Shown piece after piece: positions 26,326-36,263 of a DNA stretch of 64,000 bases. The stretch is from Xylanimonas allomyrinae (GTDB lineage: Bacteria > Actinomycetota > Actinomycetes > Actinomycetales > Cellulomonadaceae): positions 1,116,001 through 1,180,000 of the forward strand of contig NZ_CP035495.1 of assembly GCF_004135345.1 (NCBI RefSeq), written 5' to 3'. Both the position numbers and the translations under genes were made by a program. The notes beneath the pieces were generated by a model. The model searched no databases and had not been told where the DNA came from. It was given only the letters and a program-made list of their open reading frames with translations. Positions within the stretch are counted from its first letter, which is position 1, and the number at the start of each line of letters is the position of its first letter.

Positions 26326-26372
26326 CGGAACGCGGCGCCGGACGCGGGCAGCCACGCCCCAGGGCGCGGCGA

Positions 26373-27131
26373 TCAGTCGTCCTCGAGCTCCGCGAGCACC
26401 TCGTCGGACGCGTCGAAGTTGGCGTAGACGTTCTGCACGTCGTCGGAGTCCTCGAGCGCGTCGATGAGGCGCAGGATCTTGCGCGCACCCTCGGCGTCGA
26501 CCTCGACCTGCATCGACGGGTGGAAGATGACGTCGGCGCTGTCGTAGTCGATGCCGGCGTCCTGGATCGCGGTGCGCACGGCGACCAGGTCGGTCGCCTC
26601 GCACAGCACCTCGACGGTGTCGCCCTCGTCCGTGACCTCCTCGGCGCCGGCCTCGAGCGCGGCGAGCATGACCTCGTCCTCGCCCACGCCGTCCGACTTG
26701 GGGACCACGACCAGGCCCTTGCGCGAGAACAGGTAGGACACCGAGCCCGGGTCGGCGAGGTTGCCGCCGTTGCGGGAGAACGCCAGGCGCACCTCGGAGG
26801 CGGCACGGTTCTTGTTGTCCGTGAGGCACTCGACCAGCACGGCGATGCCGTTGGTGCCGTAGCCCTCGTACATGATCGTCTGGTAGTCGACGGCGTCGGC
26901 GCCCTCGCCCGAGCCGCGCTTGACGGCGCGGTCGATGTTGTCGTTGGGGACCGACGACTTCTTGGCCTTCTGGATGGCGTCGAACAGCGTCGGGTTGCCC
27001 GCGGGGTCTCCGCCGCCGACGCGGGCCGCGACCTCGATGTTCTTGATGAGCTTCGCGAAGAGCTTGCCGCGCTTGGCGTCGATCGCGGCCTTCTTGTGCT
27101 TCGTCGTGGCCCACTTGGAGTGACCGGACAT
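26373..27131 (-). CDS. yebC: YebC/PmpR-family protein (TACO1 family, 252 aa)
   Basis: Opens with the family hallmark [25 protein letters not shown] and contains the [15 protein letters not shown] core and the acidic C-terminus. Members have been described as DNA-binding regulators near ruv genes and, more recently, as ribosome-associated factors that relieve stalling at proline stretches; which applies here is not shown. ATG 27131 has GGAGACAGG upstream. The gene sits between pdxT and ruvC as in most actinobacteria. Confidence 0.94.
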   Translation of the reverse strand: MSGHSKWATTKHKKAAIDAKRGKLFAKLIKNIEVAARVGGGDPAGNPTLFDAIQKAKKSSVPNDNIDRAVKRGSGEGADAVDYQTIMYEGYGTNGIAVLVECLTDNKNRAASEVRLAFSRNGGNLADPGSVSYLFSRKGLVVVPKSDGVGEDEVMLAALEAGAEEVTDEGDTVEVLCEATDLVAVRTAIQDAGIDYDSADVIFHPSMQVEVDAEGARKILRLIDALEDSDDVQNVYANFDASDEVLAELEDD

Positions 27132-27156
27132 GGACTACCTGTCTCCTTCGCGATTC

Positions 27157-27798
27157 TTAGCCGGCGGCGACCATGCGGACGAACAGCGCGTGAACGCGCG
27201 CGTCCCCGGTGATCTCCGGGTGGAACGAGGTCGCCAGCAGCCGCCCTTGACGTGCAGCGACGATCTTACCGGCGCCCACCCGCACGGGGCTGCCGTCCGT
27301 CGCGCGTGCGGGGATACGCGCCAGAACCTCGACACCGGGGCCCGCCTGCTCGATCCACGGCGCCCGGATGAACACCGTGCGCACCGGTGCGCCGCCGGGC
27401 TGGTCGGAGATGCCGGCGACGTCGAGGTCGGCCTCGAACGAGTCGACCTGCCGGCCGAACGCGTTGCGACGCACCACCACGTCCATGCCGCCGAGGGTCC
27501 GCTGCCCCTCGATGCCCGCCTCGATGTGGTCGGCCAGCAGGATCATCCCCGCGCAGCTGCCGTAGACGGGCAGCCCGCCCGCGACGAGGGTCCGCAGCGG
27601 CTCGTCGAGCTCGAAGATGCGCAACAGCTTGTCGATCGTCGTCGACTCGCCGCCCGGCAGGACGAGGCCGTCGACCGCCGCGAGCTCACTGCGGCGGCGG
27701 ACGGGGACCGCACGGGCGCCCGCCCGCTCGAGCGCGCCGGCGTGCTCGCGCACGTCGCCCTGCAGCGCGAGGACGCCGATGGTGGGGGTGGAAGTCAC
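27157..27798 (-). CDS. pdxT: Pyridoxal 5'-phosphate synthase glutaminase subunit PdxT (213 aa)
   Basis: Releases ammonia from glutamine for PdxS. Class I glutamine amidotransferase fold with the oxyanion/cysteine elbow YGSCAG (Cys82) and the His193-Glu195 pair in SFHPE. LPGGEST (48-54) is the typical glutamine-binding loop. The start is GTG 27798 with a TAGACT box 7 bases upstream and no ribosome site. It is separated from pdxS by a NUDIX gene. Confidence 0.95.
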   Translation of the reverse strand: MTSTPTIGVLALQGDVREHAGALERAGARAVPVRRRSELAAVDGLVLPGGESTTIDKLLRIFELDEPLRTLVAGGLPVYGSCAGMILLADHIEAGIEGQRTLGGMDVVVRRNAFGRQVDSFEADLDVAGISDQPGGAPVRTVFIRAPWIEQAGPGVEVLARIPARATDGSPVRVGAGKIVAARQGRLLATSFHPEITGDARVHALFVRMVAAG

Positions 27799-27805
27799 GC
27801 CCGGC

Positions 27806-27811
27806 AGTCTA
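27806..27811 (-). promoter_or_regulatory. -10 box of the leaderless pdxT promoter
   Basis: TAGACT on the minus strand lies 7 bases before the GTG at 27798. Confidence 0.55.
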
Positions 27812-27834
27812 GGGCGCACGGCACGCCCCCGTGC

Positions 27835-28395
27835 TCAGTCGTCGTGCTCCTCACCGAGGTGCAGCACCGTGCCGTCCCAGCCGGACGCCAGCCTCTCGAC
27901 GACGTCGGGCAGCGCCGTCGGGAACACCTCGAGCGGCTGCTCGCGCAGCTCGACGGGCGACAGCCACGCCAGCCCCTCGAGCACCTCGCGTTCGACGTCG
28001 GTCCAGCCGGAGGCGTCGGGCTCGATGCCCGCCGGCACCCGGGCGAGGAAGAAGACCTCGTCCTGACGGCACGTCTCGGCGAAGAAGTGGAAGTAGCCCG
28101 AGCGCGTCATCACCGGCCCGGTGAGATCGGCCGGGTCGAGCGCGATGCCGGCCTCCTCGCGCAGCTCGCGCAGCGCAGCCTCGACCTCGCTCTCGCCGTC
28201 GTCGATGCCTCCGCCGACCGTGAACCACCACGCACGCTCGGGCTGGTCGGCGTCGTGCCCGCGCACGAGCAGCGCGCGGCCCGCGTCGTCGAGCACGACG
28301 ACGCGGGCCGCGCGGCGGTACCGCAGGCCGTCCTCGCCGCGCACCCAGTCGGGGCCGAGCGAGGAGGCGGTGGTGGCCTCGACGGGCTCACCCAC
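27835..28395 (-). CDS. NUDIX hydrolase (186 aa)
   Basis: Hydrolyses a nucleoside diphosphate linked to X; substrate unknown. The NUDIX box runs from GGGIDDGE through REEAGI (about residues 61-83), with the expected Glu residues of RELREEAG, inside an alpha/beta NUDIX fold (ARVVVLDDAGRALLVRGHD before, VFFLARVP after). The GTG at 28395 follows the pdxS stop by 9 bases with only a weak ribosome site. A NUDIX gene next to the PIM cluster also occurs in mycobacteria. Confidence 0.88.
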   Translation of the reverse strand: MGEPVEATTASSLGPDWVRGEDGLRYRRAARVVVLDDAGRALLVRGHDADQPERAWWFTVGGGIDDGESEVEAALRELREEAGIALDPADLTGPVMTRSGYFHFFAETCRQDEVFFLARVPAGIEPDASGWTDVEREVLEGLAWLSPVELREQPLEVFPTALPDVVERLASGWDGTVLHLGEEHDD

Positions 28396-28404
28396 CGGGA
28401 CGAC

Positions 28405-29328
28405 TCACCAACCGCGCTCGGCGAGCCGCACCGGGGCGGGCTCGGCCTCGACGTTGATGCCGACCATGGCCTCGCCCAGCCCGCGCGAGACCTTCGCGAT
28501 GACGGACGGGTCGTCGAAGAACGTCGTCGCCTGGACGATCGCCTTGGCCCGCGCGACCGGGTCGCCCGACTTGAAGATGCCCGAGCCGACGAACACGCCC
28601 TCGGCGCCGAGCTGCATCATCATCGCCGCGTCGGCCGGGGTGGCGATGCCGCCCGCGGTGAACAGCACGACGGGCAGCTTGCCGGTGCGCGCGACCTCGG
28701 CGACGAGCTCGTAGGGCGCCTGCAGCTCCTTCGCGGCGACGAACAGCTCGTCCTGGGGCAGCGACTGCAGGCGGCGGATCTCCTGGCGGATCTGTCGCAT
28801 GTGGGTCGTCGCGTTCGAGACGTCGCCCGTGCCCGCCTCGCCCTTCGAGCGGATCATGGCGGCGCCCTCGGTGATGCGGCGCAGCGCCTCGCCGAGGTTG
28901 GTGGCCCCGCACACGAACGGCACCGTGAACTGCCACTTGTCGATGTGGTTGGTGTAGTCGGCCGGCGTCAGCACCTCGGACTCGTCGACGTAGTCGACGC
29001 CCAGCGCCTGGAGCACCTGCGCCTCGACGAAGTGCCCGATGCGGGCCTTGGCCATGACGGGGATCGAGACGGCTCCGATGATGCCCTCGATCATGTCGGG
29101 GTCGCTCATGCGCGCGACGCCGCCCTGGGCCCGGATGTCGGCGGGCACGCGTTCGAGGGCCATGACGGCTACCGCACCGGCGTCCTCGGCGATCTTGGCC
29201 TGCTCCGGGGTGACGACGTCCATGATGACGCCGCCCTTGAGCATCTCCGCCATGCCGCGCTTGACGCGCGCCGTGCCGACCTCGCCCGCCGCGCCCGACG
29301 GGGTGTTCACACTCTGGTTGTTCTCCAC
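28405..29328 (-). CDS. pdxS: Pyridoxal 5'-phosphate synthase lyase subunit PdxS (307 aa)
   Basis: Makes PLP from ribose 5-phosphate, glyceraldehyde 3-phosphate and ammonia from PdxT. The TIM barrel is nearly invariant in this family: [17 protein letters not shown] with Asp37, [10 protein letters not shown] with Lys94 and the phosphate loops GEAGTG and [10 protein letters not shown] are all intact. The start is GTG 29328. The promoter box TAGGAT begins with the stop codon of the upstream gene. Confidence 0.97.
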   Translation of the reverse strand: MENNQSVNTPSGAAGEVGTARVKRGMAEMLKGGVIMDVVTPEQAKIAEDAGAVAVMALERVPADIRAQGGVARMSDPDMIEGIIGAVSIPVMAKARIGHFVEAQVLQALGVDYVDESEVLTPADYTNHIDKWQFTVPFVCGATNLGEALRRITEGAAMIRSKGEAGTGDVSNATTHMRQIRQEIRRLQSLPQDELFVAAKELQAPYELVAEVARTGKLPVVLFTAGGIATPADAAMMMQLGAEGVFVGSGIFKSGDPVARAKAIVQATTFFDDPSVIAKVSRGLGEAMVGINVEAEPAPVRLAERGW

Positions 29329-29334
29329 GCGGTC

Positions 29335-29340
29335 ATCCTA
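29335..29340 (-). promoter_or_regulatory. -10 box for pdxS, fused to the upstream stop codon
   Basis: Minus-strand TAGGAT, where TAG (29338-29340) is the stop of the LemA-like gene; 6 bases separate it from the GTG at 29328. Confidence 0.55.
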
Positions 29341-29934
29341 CGGCTGGGCCGGTGCGTCGAGCCCCGCCGGGAGCAGGTCGTCGAGCTCGACGGTCTGCGG
29401 CACGGGCGCCCGGCCGGCCAGGTGCAGCGCCCGGATGTACCAGTGCCGGCGCGCGCGCTGCGCCTGGGCGACCGCCTCGTTGTGGAACCGTCGCGCGAGC
29501 TGCGCGCGGTACCAGCCGGCGCCGAGGTTGGCCACGAGCGCGTCCCCCGCAGGCGTCGAACGCAGGTCCTCGAGCGTCCCGGCGTCGTCGAGGGCCGAGC
29601 GCAGCGTCGCCGACAGGGCGCTCTCCGCGCGCTCGCGCGCCGCGCCGAGGCCGTCCATCGCGAGCGCCTGCCCGGGTTCGGTCACCGGCCCCGCGTCGTC
29701 GACGACGGCGTAGGCGGCGTCGGCCACCAGCACCGCCGAGGCCGGGTCGAGCAGCCCGCACGTCGCCAGGTCGGCGGCGGCACTGGCCCTGCGCACGAGC
29801 TGGGCGTCCAGGGCGATGCGCGAGGCGGCGACCTTGCGGTGCAGGCGGTCCAGGCGCGAGGCCCAGATCCACGCGAGCCACAGCAGCACCCCGAACGTCA
29901 CCAGCACGACGAGGGTGATCTCGGACCAGCTCAT
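29338..29934 (-). CDS. LemA-like membrane-anchored protein of unknown function (198 aa)
   Basis: One N-terminal membrane helix (about 7-25) followed by long helices. LDRLHRKVAASRIALDAQLVRRASAAADLA and the C-terminal RRFHNEAVAQAQRARRHWYIRALHLAGR resemble the LemA layout (a helical domain with an NxAV-type motif), but the match is loose. It overlaps pimA by 4 bases (ATGA at 29931-29934), so it is in the PIM operon; a role at the membrane is likely, the function unknown. Confidence 0.65.
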   Translation of the reverse strand: MSWSEITLVVLVTFGVLLWLAWIWASRLDRLHRKVAASRIALDAQLVRRASAAADLATCGLLDPASAVLVADAAYAVVDDAGPVTEPGQALAMDGLGAARERAESALSATLRSALDDAGTLEDLRSTPAGDALVANLGAGWYRAQLARRFHNEAVAQAQRARRHWYIRALHLAGRAPVPQTVELDDLLPAGLDAPAQP

Positions 29935-31135
29935 CGGTCGCCTCCTTCACCGAGCAGCCGCAGCGCGCGCGACGCCCGCCACGCGGCGTCGGGGCGCACC
30001 GGGATCGCCTCGCCCGCGGCCACGGCCATCTCGTAGACCGCCTCGACCTGGTTGGTCACGCTCGCCCAGTCGAAGTGGCGCACCCAGGTGGTCGCGTGGG
30101 CCCGCCGTGCGGCGGTCGCGGCCGGGTCCTCGAGCGCGTCGCAGACGACGCGTGCGAGGTCGGCCGGGTCCTCCGAGCGGAACACCGCGCCCGCGGCACC
30201 GTCGTCGAGCACCCGGCGGAACGCGCCGAGGTCGCTCGCGACGACGCCCGCACCGGCGCTCATGGCCTCGACCAGCACGATGCCGAAGCTCTCGCCGCCG
30301 GTCTGCGGGGCGATGTACAGGTCGACGGACGCGAGCAGGGCGGCCTTGTCCTCGTCGCTGATGCCACCGAGGAACGTCACGGCCGCGGCGTGCTCCCCGA
30401 GCGCCGCGAGGGCGTCGTCGCGCCCGGCGTCGCCGCGACCAGCGATGAGGAACCGCGCGCCCGGGTGCCGGGCGAGCACCTGCGGGATCGCGGCGGCCAG
30501 CACCATCAGGCCCTTGCGCGGCTCGTCGAGCCGGCCCAGGAACGCGATGGTCGGCGCCTGCGGCGTGCCCTGCCACGCCGGGTTGGGCTCTGCCGCGGCG
30601 AACGTGTCGACGTACACCCCGTTGGGGATGACGACCGCGTCGCCCCCACGTGGTCGATGAGCATGCGCCGCGCGTCCTCCGAGACGGCGATGCGCGCGGC
30701 GATCTTCTCCAGGCTCTGGCGCAGCAGCGGGTAGGCCACCTGGAGGGCGCGCGAACGCACCTGCGCGGTGTGGAACGTGGCGACGACGGGCCCCTCGGCG
30801 ATCCACAGCGCGAGCATGGACAGGCTCGGCGTCATGGGCTCGTGCAGGTGCAGCACGTCGAACCGGCCCGCGTCGACCCAGCGCCGCACGCGGGCCGCGG
30901 CGCGCGGGCCGAACGTCAGCCGCGCGACCGACCCGTTGTAGCGCACCGCCACGGCCTTGCCCGCGGGCACGACGACGTCGGGCACGGGCGTGTCGTCGTC
31001 GGCCGGTGCCAGCACGGAGACCTCGTGGCCGCGCGACTGGAGCGCCTGGGCGAGGTCGCGCACGTGGAACTGGACGCCACCGGGGGCGTCGAAGGAGTAG
31101 GGGCAGACGATGCCCACACGCAGCGGCCGGGTCAT
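29931..31135 (-). pseudogene. pimA: Phosphatidylinositol alpha-mannosyltransferase PimA-like, one-base frameshift
   Basis: GT-B glycosyltransferase (GT4) that adds the first mannose to phosphatidylinositol. The N-terminal half (RVGIVCPYSFDAPGGVQFHVRDLA, HLHEPMTPSLS) is read from ATG 31135; the C-terminal half (AFLGRLDEPRKGL, ETGG-type GGESFGIVLVEAM) is in another frame. The break is in DHVGGDAVVIPNGV at the C-run 30643-30647 (GGGGG on the coding strand); one added G gives an intact 401-residue protein. It overlaps the acyltransferase gene (ATGA) and the LemA-like gene. Sequence error is the likely cause. Confidence 0.88.
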
Positions 31136-32148
31136 TCCTGCACTCCCGCCGCGTGCTGTGACGGGGTTGCGGACGCCGGCTCGCCCGAGGCGGCGCGCGT
31201 GCGGGCGTACCGCGCGGGATCGAGGTCGTCGACGAAGACCCTCTGGAGCATGTGCCAGTCCTGCGTGCTCTCGCGCAGCGTGCGGGCCAGCGTGTCGACC
31301 CAGCCCTGCGTCATGGCGGCGACCTGCGTCCGGCGCCGCACGTGGCCGGGCAGCGAGGGGTCGACGTCGGGCACCGGGACGGGCGGGTGGAACGTGATCA
31401 CGATGCCCCACGGCGTGCCCGCGGCCCGGCGCCGGGCGCCGTGCAGCCGTTCGTAGGTGATGCTCGTCGGGAGGAGGTCGACGCCGCCCGCGAGCGCCAG
31501 CGTCGCGGGGCCGGCGGCGACGCGCGCGCGGTGCCCGGCGAGGTCGACCTCGACGCCCGTGGCGGTCAGGTCGCGGTCGGCGAGCAGGGGCACGAGCCGG
31601 CCGCCCGCGGCGACGCCGCGCACGAGCCGGCGGAACACGTCGGCGTCGCCCAGGCCCAGCACCTCGATGCCGATCGAGCGGCGGAAGCCGACGAACTCTT
31701 CGTACAACGCCTCGGGCTGGAGCTTCTCGGCGACGGTCAGCACGGGGGCGAGGTGCGGGGTGGCCCACGCGCCCGCGAGGTCCCAGTTGCCCAGGTGTCC
31801 GAGGGCGAGCGAGGCGGCGGCGCCGTCCTCGGCGACCGCGCGCACGTTCTGCGCTCCCTGGACCCGCACGCGCGCCGCGATCTGCTCGGGGGTGGCTCCC
31901 TGGAGCGTGAACGCCTCACGGAAGTAGCGCATGTAGGAGCGCATGCCGGCGCGGGCCAGACGGCGCAGCGCCCGCGCGTCGAGCTCGGGGCGAACGCGCG
32001 CGTAGTTGGCTTCCAGGCGTCGCACGCCGGCACCGCGCCGCAACCACGCGACGTCGGCCACGAGCGTGAACGCCGCGCGCAGGACGGGTTCGGGGACGCG
32101 TGGCGCGTGACGCCACGCGAACGTGTACGCGCGGGCGACGTCAACCAC
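31132..32148 (-). CDS. Phosphatidylinositol mannoside acyltransferase (LpxL/HtrB family, 338 aa)
   Basis: Acylates the mannose of phosphatidylinositol mannoside at the inner membrane face. The acyltransferase motif GHLGNWDLAG (His with a later acid) is at about residues 116-125, followed by LVPLLADRDLTATGVEVDLAG, as in PatA-type enzymes of mycobacterial PIM synthesis. The start GTG 32148 (GTGGTTGAC) overlaps the pgsA-type gene by 8 bases, and the stop overlaps pimA. The placement between pgsA and pimA matches mycobacteria. Confidence 0.9.
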   Translation of the reverse strand: MVDVARAYTFAWRHAPRVPEPVLRAAFTLVADVAWLRRGAGVRRLEANYARVRPELDARALRRLARAGMRSYMRYFREAFTLQGATPEQIAARVRVQGAQNVRAVAEDGAAASLALGHLGNWDLAGAWATPHLAPVLTVAEKLQPEALYEEFVGFRRSIGIEVLGLGDADVFRRLVRGVAAGGRLVPLLADRDLTATGVEVDLAGHRARVAAGPATLALAGGVDLLPTSITYERLHGARRRAAGTPWGIVITFHPPVPVPDVDPSLPGHVRRRTQVAAMTQGWVDTLARTLRESTQDWHMLQRVFVDDLDPARYARTRAASGEPASATPSQHAAGVQE

Positions 32149-32773
32149 GGGCGGCCTTCCGGCCCGGTGCGAGCTGGCGGTGGACCGCTGCGACGCGCTG
32201 CGCGACGGTCACCAGGCTCGCCAGGGCGAGCAGCGTGAGCACGACGACGAGCACGACGACGGGCAGCCCGAGCGGCACGAACCCGGTCGGGACCAGGGCG
32301 ATGACGAGGCGGTCGGAGCGTTCGGCGATGCCGACGTGCGCGTCGGCGCCGACGGACTCGGCGCGGGCGCGCGCGTACGGCACGACGCCGCCGAGCACCA
32401 GGCACGCGAGCGCCGCGGCCGCGCCCCACCGCTGGTGGGCGACGTCGGGGTGCAGCACGAACCACAGGGTGATGCCGGCGAACACGGCCCCGTCGGAGAT
32501 GCGGTCGAGCGTCGAGTCGAGGAACGCGCCCCACGGACCGGACCGCCCCGACAGGCGGGCCAGCACGCCGTCGAGCGAGTCGAACAGGGCGAACACCCCG
32601 ATGAGCAGCGCCCCCAGGAACAGGTGCCCGGTGGGCAGCAGGCCCAGGGCGAGCCCGGTGACGACGACGGTGCCGGCGATCGTCACGGCGTCGGGGCTCA
32701 CCCCCAGCCGCATGAGGCCCTTGGCCATCGGCGTGAACAACGCCTGCATGGTCGAGCGAAGGCGGGAGAACAT
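32141..32773 (-). CDS. pgsA: CDP-alcohol phosphatidyltransferase, phosphatidylinositol phosphate synthase type (210 aa)
   Basis: Joins a CDP-diacylglycerol lipid to an alcohol, here by context inositol 1-phosphate. The CDP-alcohol motif reads DSLDG-ALSG-FLDS-DRISD-like: LFDSLDGVLARLSGR then GAFLDSTLDRISDG (about residues 66-94). Six membrane helices are visible. ATG 32773 shares one base with the stop of the HIT gene (TGATG). Its neighbours (HIT, PIM acyltransferase, pimA) support PIP synthase rather than phosphatidylglycerophosphate synthase. Confidence 0.9.
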   Translation of the reverse strand: MFSRLRSTMQALFTPMAKGLMRLGVSPDAVTIAGTVVVTGLALGLLPTGHLFLGALLIGVFALFDSLDGVLARLSGRSGPWGAFLDSTLDRISDGAVFAGITLWFVLHPDVAHQRWGAAAALACLVLGGVVPYARARAESVGADAHVGIAERSDRLVIALVPTGFVPLGLPVVVLVVVLTLLALASLVTVAQRVAAVHRQLAPGRKAARG

Positions 32774-33372
32774 CAGGAAGGCTCCTCGTCGGGGTCTTCG
32801 GCAGGGGCGGGCCACGCGGCGGCGAGCCGGGCGCGGGTGTCGGCGAGCAGCTCGGGCACGGCCTTGGTGCGGGCCACCACCGGCAGGAAGTTGGCGTCGC
32901 CCTGCCAGCGCGGGACGACGTGCTGGTGCAGGTGCGCGGCGATGCCGGCGCCGGCGACCTCGCCCTGGTTCATGCCCAGGTTGAACCCCGCCGGGTGGTA
33001 GACGGCCGTCAGGACGCGGATCGCCGTCTGCGTCATCGTCGCGACCTCGACGGTCTCGGCGGGCGTCAGGTCGACGTAGGAGGCGACGTGACGGTAGGGC
33101 ACCACCATGAGGTGGCCCGGGTTGTAGGGGTACAGGTTGAGGATCGCGAGGCAGGTCGCCCCGCGTGCGACGACGAGCCGGCGCTCGTCGTCCTCGGGCG
33201 CGACCCCGCAGAACGGGCACGACGACGCGGTGGCGTCCTTCGGCTTGTCCTGTCCCCCGACGTAGACCAGGCGGTGCGGGGTCCACAGCCGCTGCAGGTC
33301 GTCGAGCGGCGGGGGGAACGCCGCGGCCGGCTCGACCGTGGCGCCCCCCTGCGCGTCGTCCGTCACGCTCAC
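32773..33372 (-). CDS. HIT-family nucleotide hydrolase (199 aa)
   Basis: Histidine-triad protein, by family an AP4A/ADP-type phosphohydrolase or phosphorylase; the mycobacterial homologue in this position is an AP4A phosphorylase. The SCPFCGV zinc motif (about 53-59), [17 protein letters not shown] and the triad [10 protein letters not shown] (about 146-155) are intact. The GTG at 33372 overlaps the thrS stop (GTGA). The C-terminal tail is acidic. Confidence 0.9.
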   Translation of the reverse strand: MSVTDDAQGGATVEPAAAFPPPLDDLQRLWTPHRLVYVGGQDKPKDATASSCPFCGVAPEDDERRLVVARGATCLAILNLYPYNPGHLMVVPYRHVASYVDLTPAETVEVATMTQTAIRVLTAVYHPAGFNLGMNQGEVAGAGIAAHLHQHVVPRWQGDANFLPVVARTKAVPELLADTRARLAAAWPAPAEDPDEEPS

Positions 33373-35375
33373 ACCTGTGCCCTGTCGCGCACCGCGGCGA
33401 CGATGCGCTCGATCGCCTCGGCGACCGGCACGCCGTTGTCCTGGCGGCCGTCGCGGTAGCGGAAGCTGACCGCGCCCGCCTCGGCGTCCTCGCCGCCGGC
33501 GATGAGCACGAAGGGCACCTTCTCCTTGGCGGCGTTGCGGATCTTCTTGCCGAACCGGTCGTCGGACAGGTCGATCTCGGCCCGGACGCCCAGCGCCGTG
33601 AGCTGGGCGACGACGTCCTTGAGGTAGTCGTCGAACGCCTCGGCGACGGGCACGGCGAGCACCTGCACGGGGGCGAGCCACGCGGGGAAGAGCCCCGCGT
33701 AGTGCTCGATGAGCACGCCCATGAACCGTTCGATCGAGCCGAACTTGGCCGAGTGGATCATGACGGGCTGCTGCTTGGACCCGTCGGGTGCCGTGTACTC
33801 CAGGCCGAAGCGGGCCGGCTGGTTGAAGTCGTACTGCACGGTGCCCATCTGCCAGGTGCGGCCGATCGCGTCCTTGGCCTGGACGGAGATCTTGGGGCCG
33901 TAGAACGCGGCGCCGCCCGGGTCGGCGACCAGGTCGAGGCCGGACTCGACCGCGACCTGCTCCAGGACGGCGGTCGCCTTGGCCCAGTCCTCGTCGGAAC
34001 CGACGAACTTGTCCTTCTTCTTGTCGTCGCGGGTCGACAGCTCGAGGTAGAAGTCGTCGAGGCCGAAGTCCTTGAGCACGCTCAGCATGAAGCCCAGCAG
34101 GTGCTTGACCTCGTCGGGCGCCTGCTCGGGCGTGACGTAGGAGTGCGAGTCGTCCTGGGTCAGGCCGCGCACACGGGTCAGACCCTGCACCACGCCCGAC
34201 TTCTCGTAGCGGTAGACGGTGCCGAACTCGAACAGCCGGATGGGCAGCTCGCGGTAGGAGCGGCCGCGGCTGGAGAAGATCAGGTTGTGCATCGGGCAGT
34301 TCATCGCCTTGAGGCGGTAGTGCCCGTGGTCTCCGACGTCCTCCAGGTCGAGCGCCGGGAACATGGTGTCCCCGTAGTAGGGCAGGTGCCCCGAGGTGTA
34401 GAAGAGCTCTTCCTTGGTGATGTGCGGGGTGCCGACGTAGGAGAAGCCCTCTTCGATGTGGCGCTGGCGGACGTAGTCCTCCATGACCCGCTTGATGACG
34501 CCGCCCTTGGGGTGGAACAGGGGCAGGCCGGAGCCGACCTCGTCGTGGAACGAGAACAGGTCCATCTCGGTGCCGATGCGGCGGTGGTCGCGCCGCTCGG
34601 CCTCGGCCAGGCGCTCGAGGTGGGCCTTGAGCTCGTCCTTGGACGGCCACGCGGTGCCGTAGACGCGCTGCAACGACGCGTTCTTCTGGTCGCCGCGCCA
34701 GTACGCCGCGGCCGAGCGCATGAGCTGCACGCCCTGCCCGATGAGCTTGGTGCTCGGCAGGTGCGGGCCGCGGCACAGGTCCTTCCACACCACGGTCTCG
34801 CTCTCGCGGCCGGCGCCGCGCACGTTGTCGTAGATCGTCAGCTCCGCGCCCCCGACCTCCACGTTCTCGCCGTTGTCGTCGCCCGCGCTCCCCTTGAGGC
34901 CGATGAGCTCGAGCTTGTAGGGCTCGTTCGCGAGCTCGGCGCGCGCCTCGGCCTCGGTGACGACGCGGCGGCGGAACGTCTGGCCCTCGCGGATGATGCG
35001 CGACATCGCCTTGTCGAGCGCCTTGAGGTCCTCGGGGGTGAACGGCGTCGCGACGTCGAAGTCGTAGTAGAAGCCGTCGCGCACCGGCGGGCCGATGCCG
35101 AGCCTGGCGTCGGGGTTGACCTGCTGCACGGCCTGGGCGAGCACGTGGGCCGCGGAGTGGCGCAGCACGTTCAGGCCGTCGGGCTCGTGGACGGTGACGG
35201 GCTCGACGGTGGCGCCCGCGGGCAGCTCCCGGTCGAGGTCCCACAGCTCGCCGTCGACGCGCACGACGACGACGTCCTTGCGGTCGGCGAAGAGCTCGGC
35301 ACCCGTCGTCGGCGTCGTCTCGACCTGCTGCGGGGCTCGGGTTTCGGCGGTCGGTGACTGCGCGGCGTCGGACAC
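33369..35375 (-). CDS. thrS: Threonyl-tRNA synthetase (668 aa)
   Basis: Charges tRNA-Thr and edits mischarged serine. A TGS domain is followed by the editing domain with [11 protein letters not shown], the catalytic domain with the zinc-binding MNCPMHN and motif 2 ([20 protein letters not shown]), and the C-terminal anticodon domain. GTG 35375 is chosen because AAGGAG lies 6 bases upstream and the sequence before it is not conserved in style. The first 25 residues are a low-complexity Ser/Thr/Gln extension. It leads the HIT-pgsA-PIM operon. Confidence 0.96.
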   Translation of the reverse strand: MSDAAQSPTAETRAPQQVETTPTTGAELFADRKDVVVVRVDGELWDLDRELPAGATVEPVTVHEPDGLNVLRHSAAHVLAQAVQQVNPDARLGIGPPVRDGFYYDFDVATPFTPEDLKALDKAMSRIIREGQTFRRRVVTEAEARAELANEPYKLELIGLKGSAGDDNGENVEVGGAELTIYDNVRGAGRESETVVWKDLCRGPHLPSTKLIGQGVQLMRSAAAYWRGDQKNASLQRVYGTAWPSKDELKAHLERLAEAERRDHRRIGTEMDLFSFHDEVGSGLPLFHPKGGVIKRVMEDYVRQRHIEEGFSYVGTPHITKEELFYTSGHLPYYGDTMFPALDLEDVGDHGHYRLKAMNCPMHNLIFSSRGRSYRELPIRLFEFGTVYRYEKSGVVQGLTRVRGLTQDDSHSYVTPEQAPDEVKHLLGFMLSVLKDFGLDDFYLELSTRDDKKKDKFVGSDEDWAKATAVLEQVAVESGLDLVADPGGAAFYGPKISVQAKDAIGRTWQMGTVQYDFNQPARFGLEYTAPDGSKQQPVMIHSAKFGSIERFMGVLIEHYAGLFPAWLAPVQVLAVPVAEAFDDYLKDVVAQLTALGVRAEIDLSDDRFGKKIRNAAKEKVPFVLIAGGEDAEAGAVSFRYRDGRQDNGVPVAEAIERIVAAVRDRAQV

Positions 35376-35471
35376 GTGCTGCTCCTTCGGTTCACCGGGC
35401 GACGGACGAAGGCCGCCCGCGTGGGTGGTGGATCCCTGCGTGCGGGCGCGGTACGGCCCGGGACGCGTCAA

Positions 35472-35497
35472 GGGGCGCCGCCCTCGGGCGGCGCCCC
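35472..35497 (-). terminator. Strong GC hairpin between the small Rv0909-like gene and thrS
   Basis: GGGGCGCCGCCC (35472-35483) pairs with GGGCGGCGCCCC (35486-35497). It is 74 bases past the stop of the 88-residue gene and 97 bases before thrS. On the minus strand it is followed at once by TTGACG. It most likely ends the upstream transcript. The rest of the 195-base gap 35376-35570 shows nothing else clear. Confidence 0.6.
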
Positions 35498-35570
35498 TCG
35501 ATCGTACCGACGCGACCGGGCTGCGCCGACGCCATCCGGCGCGGTGCGGCGGTGTGGCGCCGTGCGCGGG

Positions 35571-35837
35571 TCAGGCCCCGGCGGGCGGACCGCCGCGGTC
35601 GTTGAGCTGCTGGGCCTTGTCGGCGAGCGCGTCGATCTTGGCGTCGACGGCGTCGGGGGCGACGCTCTTGAGCTTCTCGGCGGCTCGCTCGATGTTCTCG
35701 TCGCTGGCCAGGTCCTTGGCCTTGTCGGCCACGTCCTCCGCGACGTCCTGCACCTTGTCGGCCACGTCCTCGGCGACGTCCTTCACCTTGTCGACCGCGT
35801 TCTCCGCGGCGTCCTTCATCCGGTCGAGAAAGCTCAC
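35571..35837 (-). CDS. Small helical Rv0909/MT0933-like protein, longer copy (88 aa)
   Basis: Lys/Ala/Asp-rich amphipathic helices with an 11-residue periodicity (DKVKDVAEDVA, DKVQDVAEDVA, DKAKDLASDEN). The second half (KDLASDENIERAAEKLKSVAPDAVDAKIDALADKAQ) aligns with the next small protein, so the two are paralogues. The family carries a putative antitoxin label, but no toxin gene is adjacent. The start GTG 35837 is one base behind the neighbour's stop. Function unknown. Confidence 0.72.
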   Translation of the reverse strand: MSFLDRMKDAAENAVDKVKDVAEDVADKVQDVAEDVADKAKDLASDENIERAAEKLKSVAPDAVDAKIDALADKAQQLNDRGGPPAGA

Positions 35838-35838
35838 G

Positions 35839-36030
35839 TCACTCGCCCCCGAAGTCCTTGGCCTTCTGCGCGACCTGGTCGACGATGCCGTCGACGGCGT
35901 CGGGTGCGATGTCCTTGATCTTGTCCGCGACCTTGTCGACGTTCTCGTCCGTCAGGAACGACTTGGCCTTGTCGAGGTTCTCCTCGGAGGCGAGGTCCTT
36001 CGCCTTGTCGAGGAAGTCATCCAGCCCCAT
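35839..36030 (-). CDS. Small Rv0909-family putative antitoxin-like protein (63 aa)
   Basis: MGLDDFLDKAKDLASEEN opens a 63-residue, all-helical, charged protein that fits the MT0933/Rv0909 putative antitoxin family closely (KDIAPDAVDGIVDQVAQKAKDF). ATG 36030 has AAGGAG 7 bases upstream. No RHH or HTH fold is evident and no toxin follows; a stress or surface role is as likely as a toxin-antitoxin role. It forms a two-gene operon with its longer paralogue. Confidence 0.75.
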   Translation of the reverse strand: MGLDDFLDKAKDLASEENLDKAKSFLTDENVDKVADKIKDIAPDAVDGIVDQVAQKAKDFGGE

Positions 36031-36224
36031 GGCTGCTCCTTCTGTCTCGGGGCGCCCGTGACCGCGCCGCCTGTGAGTCACTGCCGATCGCCGGCCGTGC
36101 GGCGAACGTACCTCTCGCCCTTCGCCGCCGCGAGGGCAAGCACGACCCCCCGAACGACACCCGCTGAATCCCGGCCCCCGACGTCCGGGCGATGTCGCTG
36201 TGAGGCACGTCATGTGGCGCGGAC

Positions 36225-36253
36225 TTGCTGTGGTCTGACCACACAGTTAACGT
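36225..36253 (+). promoter_or_regulatory. Sigma-70-type promoter for the small membrane protein gene
   Basis: TTGCTG (36225-36230) and TAACGT (36248-36253) are spaced by exactly 17 bases. The leader would be about 70 bases. The spacer is almost filled by a perfect palindrome. Confidence 0.6.
36229..36243. promoter_or_regulatory. Perfect 15-base palindromic operator between -35 and -10
   Basis: TGTGGTC-T-GACCACA is a perfect inverted repeat containing TGGTCNGACCA, the site type of FadR-subfamily GntR repressors. Its place between -35 and -10 fits repression. Confidence 0.6.
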
Positions 36254-36263
36254 TTCATCTATC

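Noticed and set aside
35376-35570. T-box or other tRNA-sensing leader for thrS
   Set aside because: Only one GC hairpin is present and no T-box consensus or antiterminator pairing could be seen.
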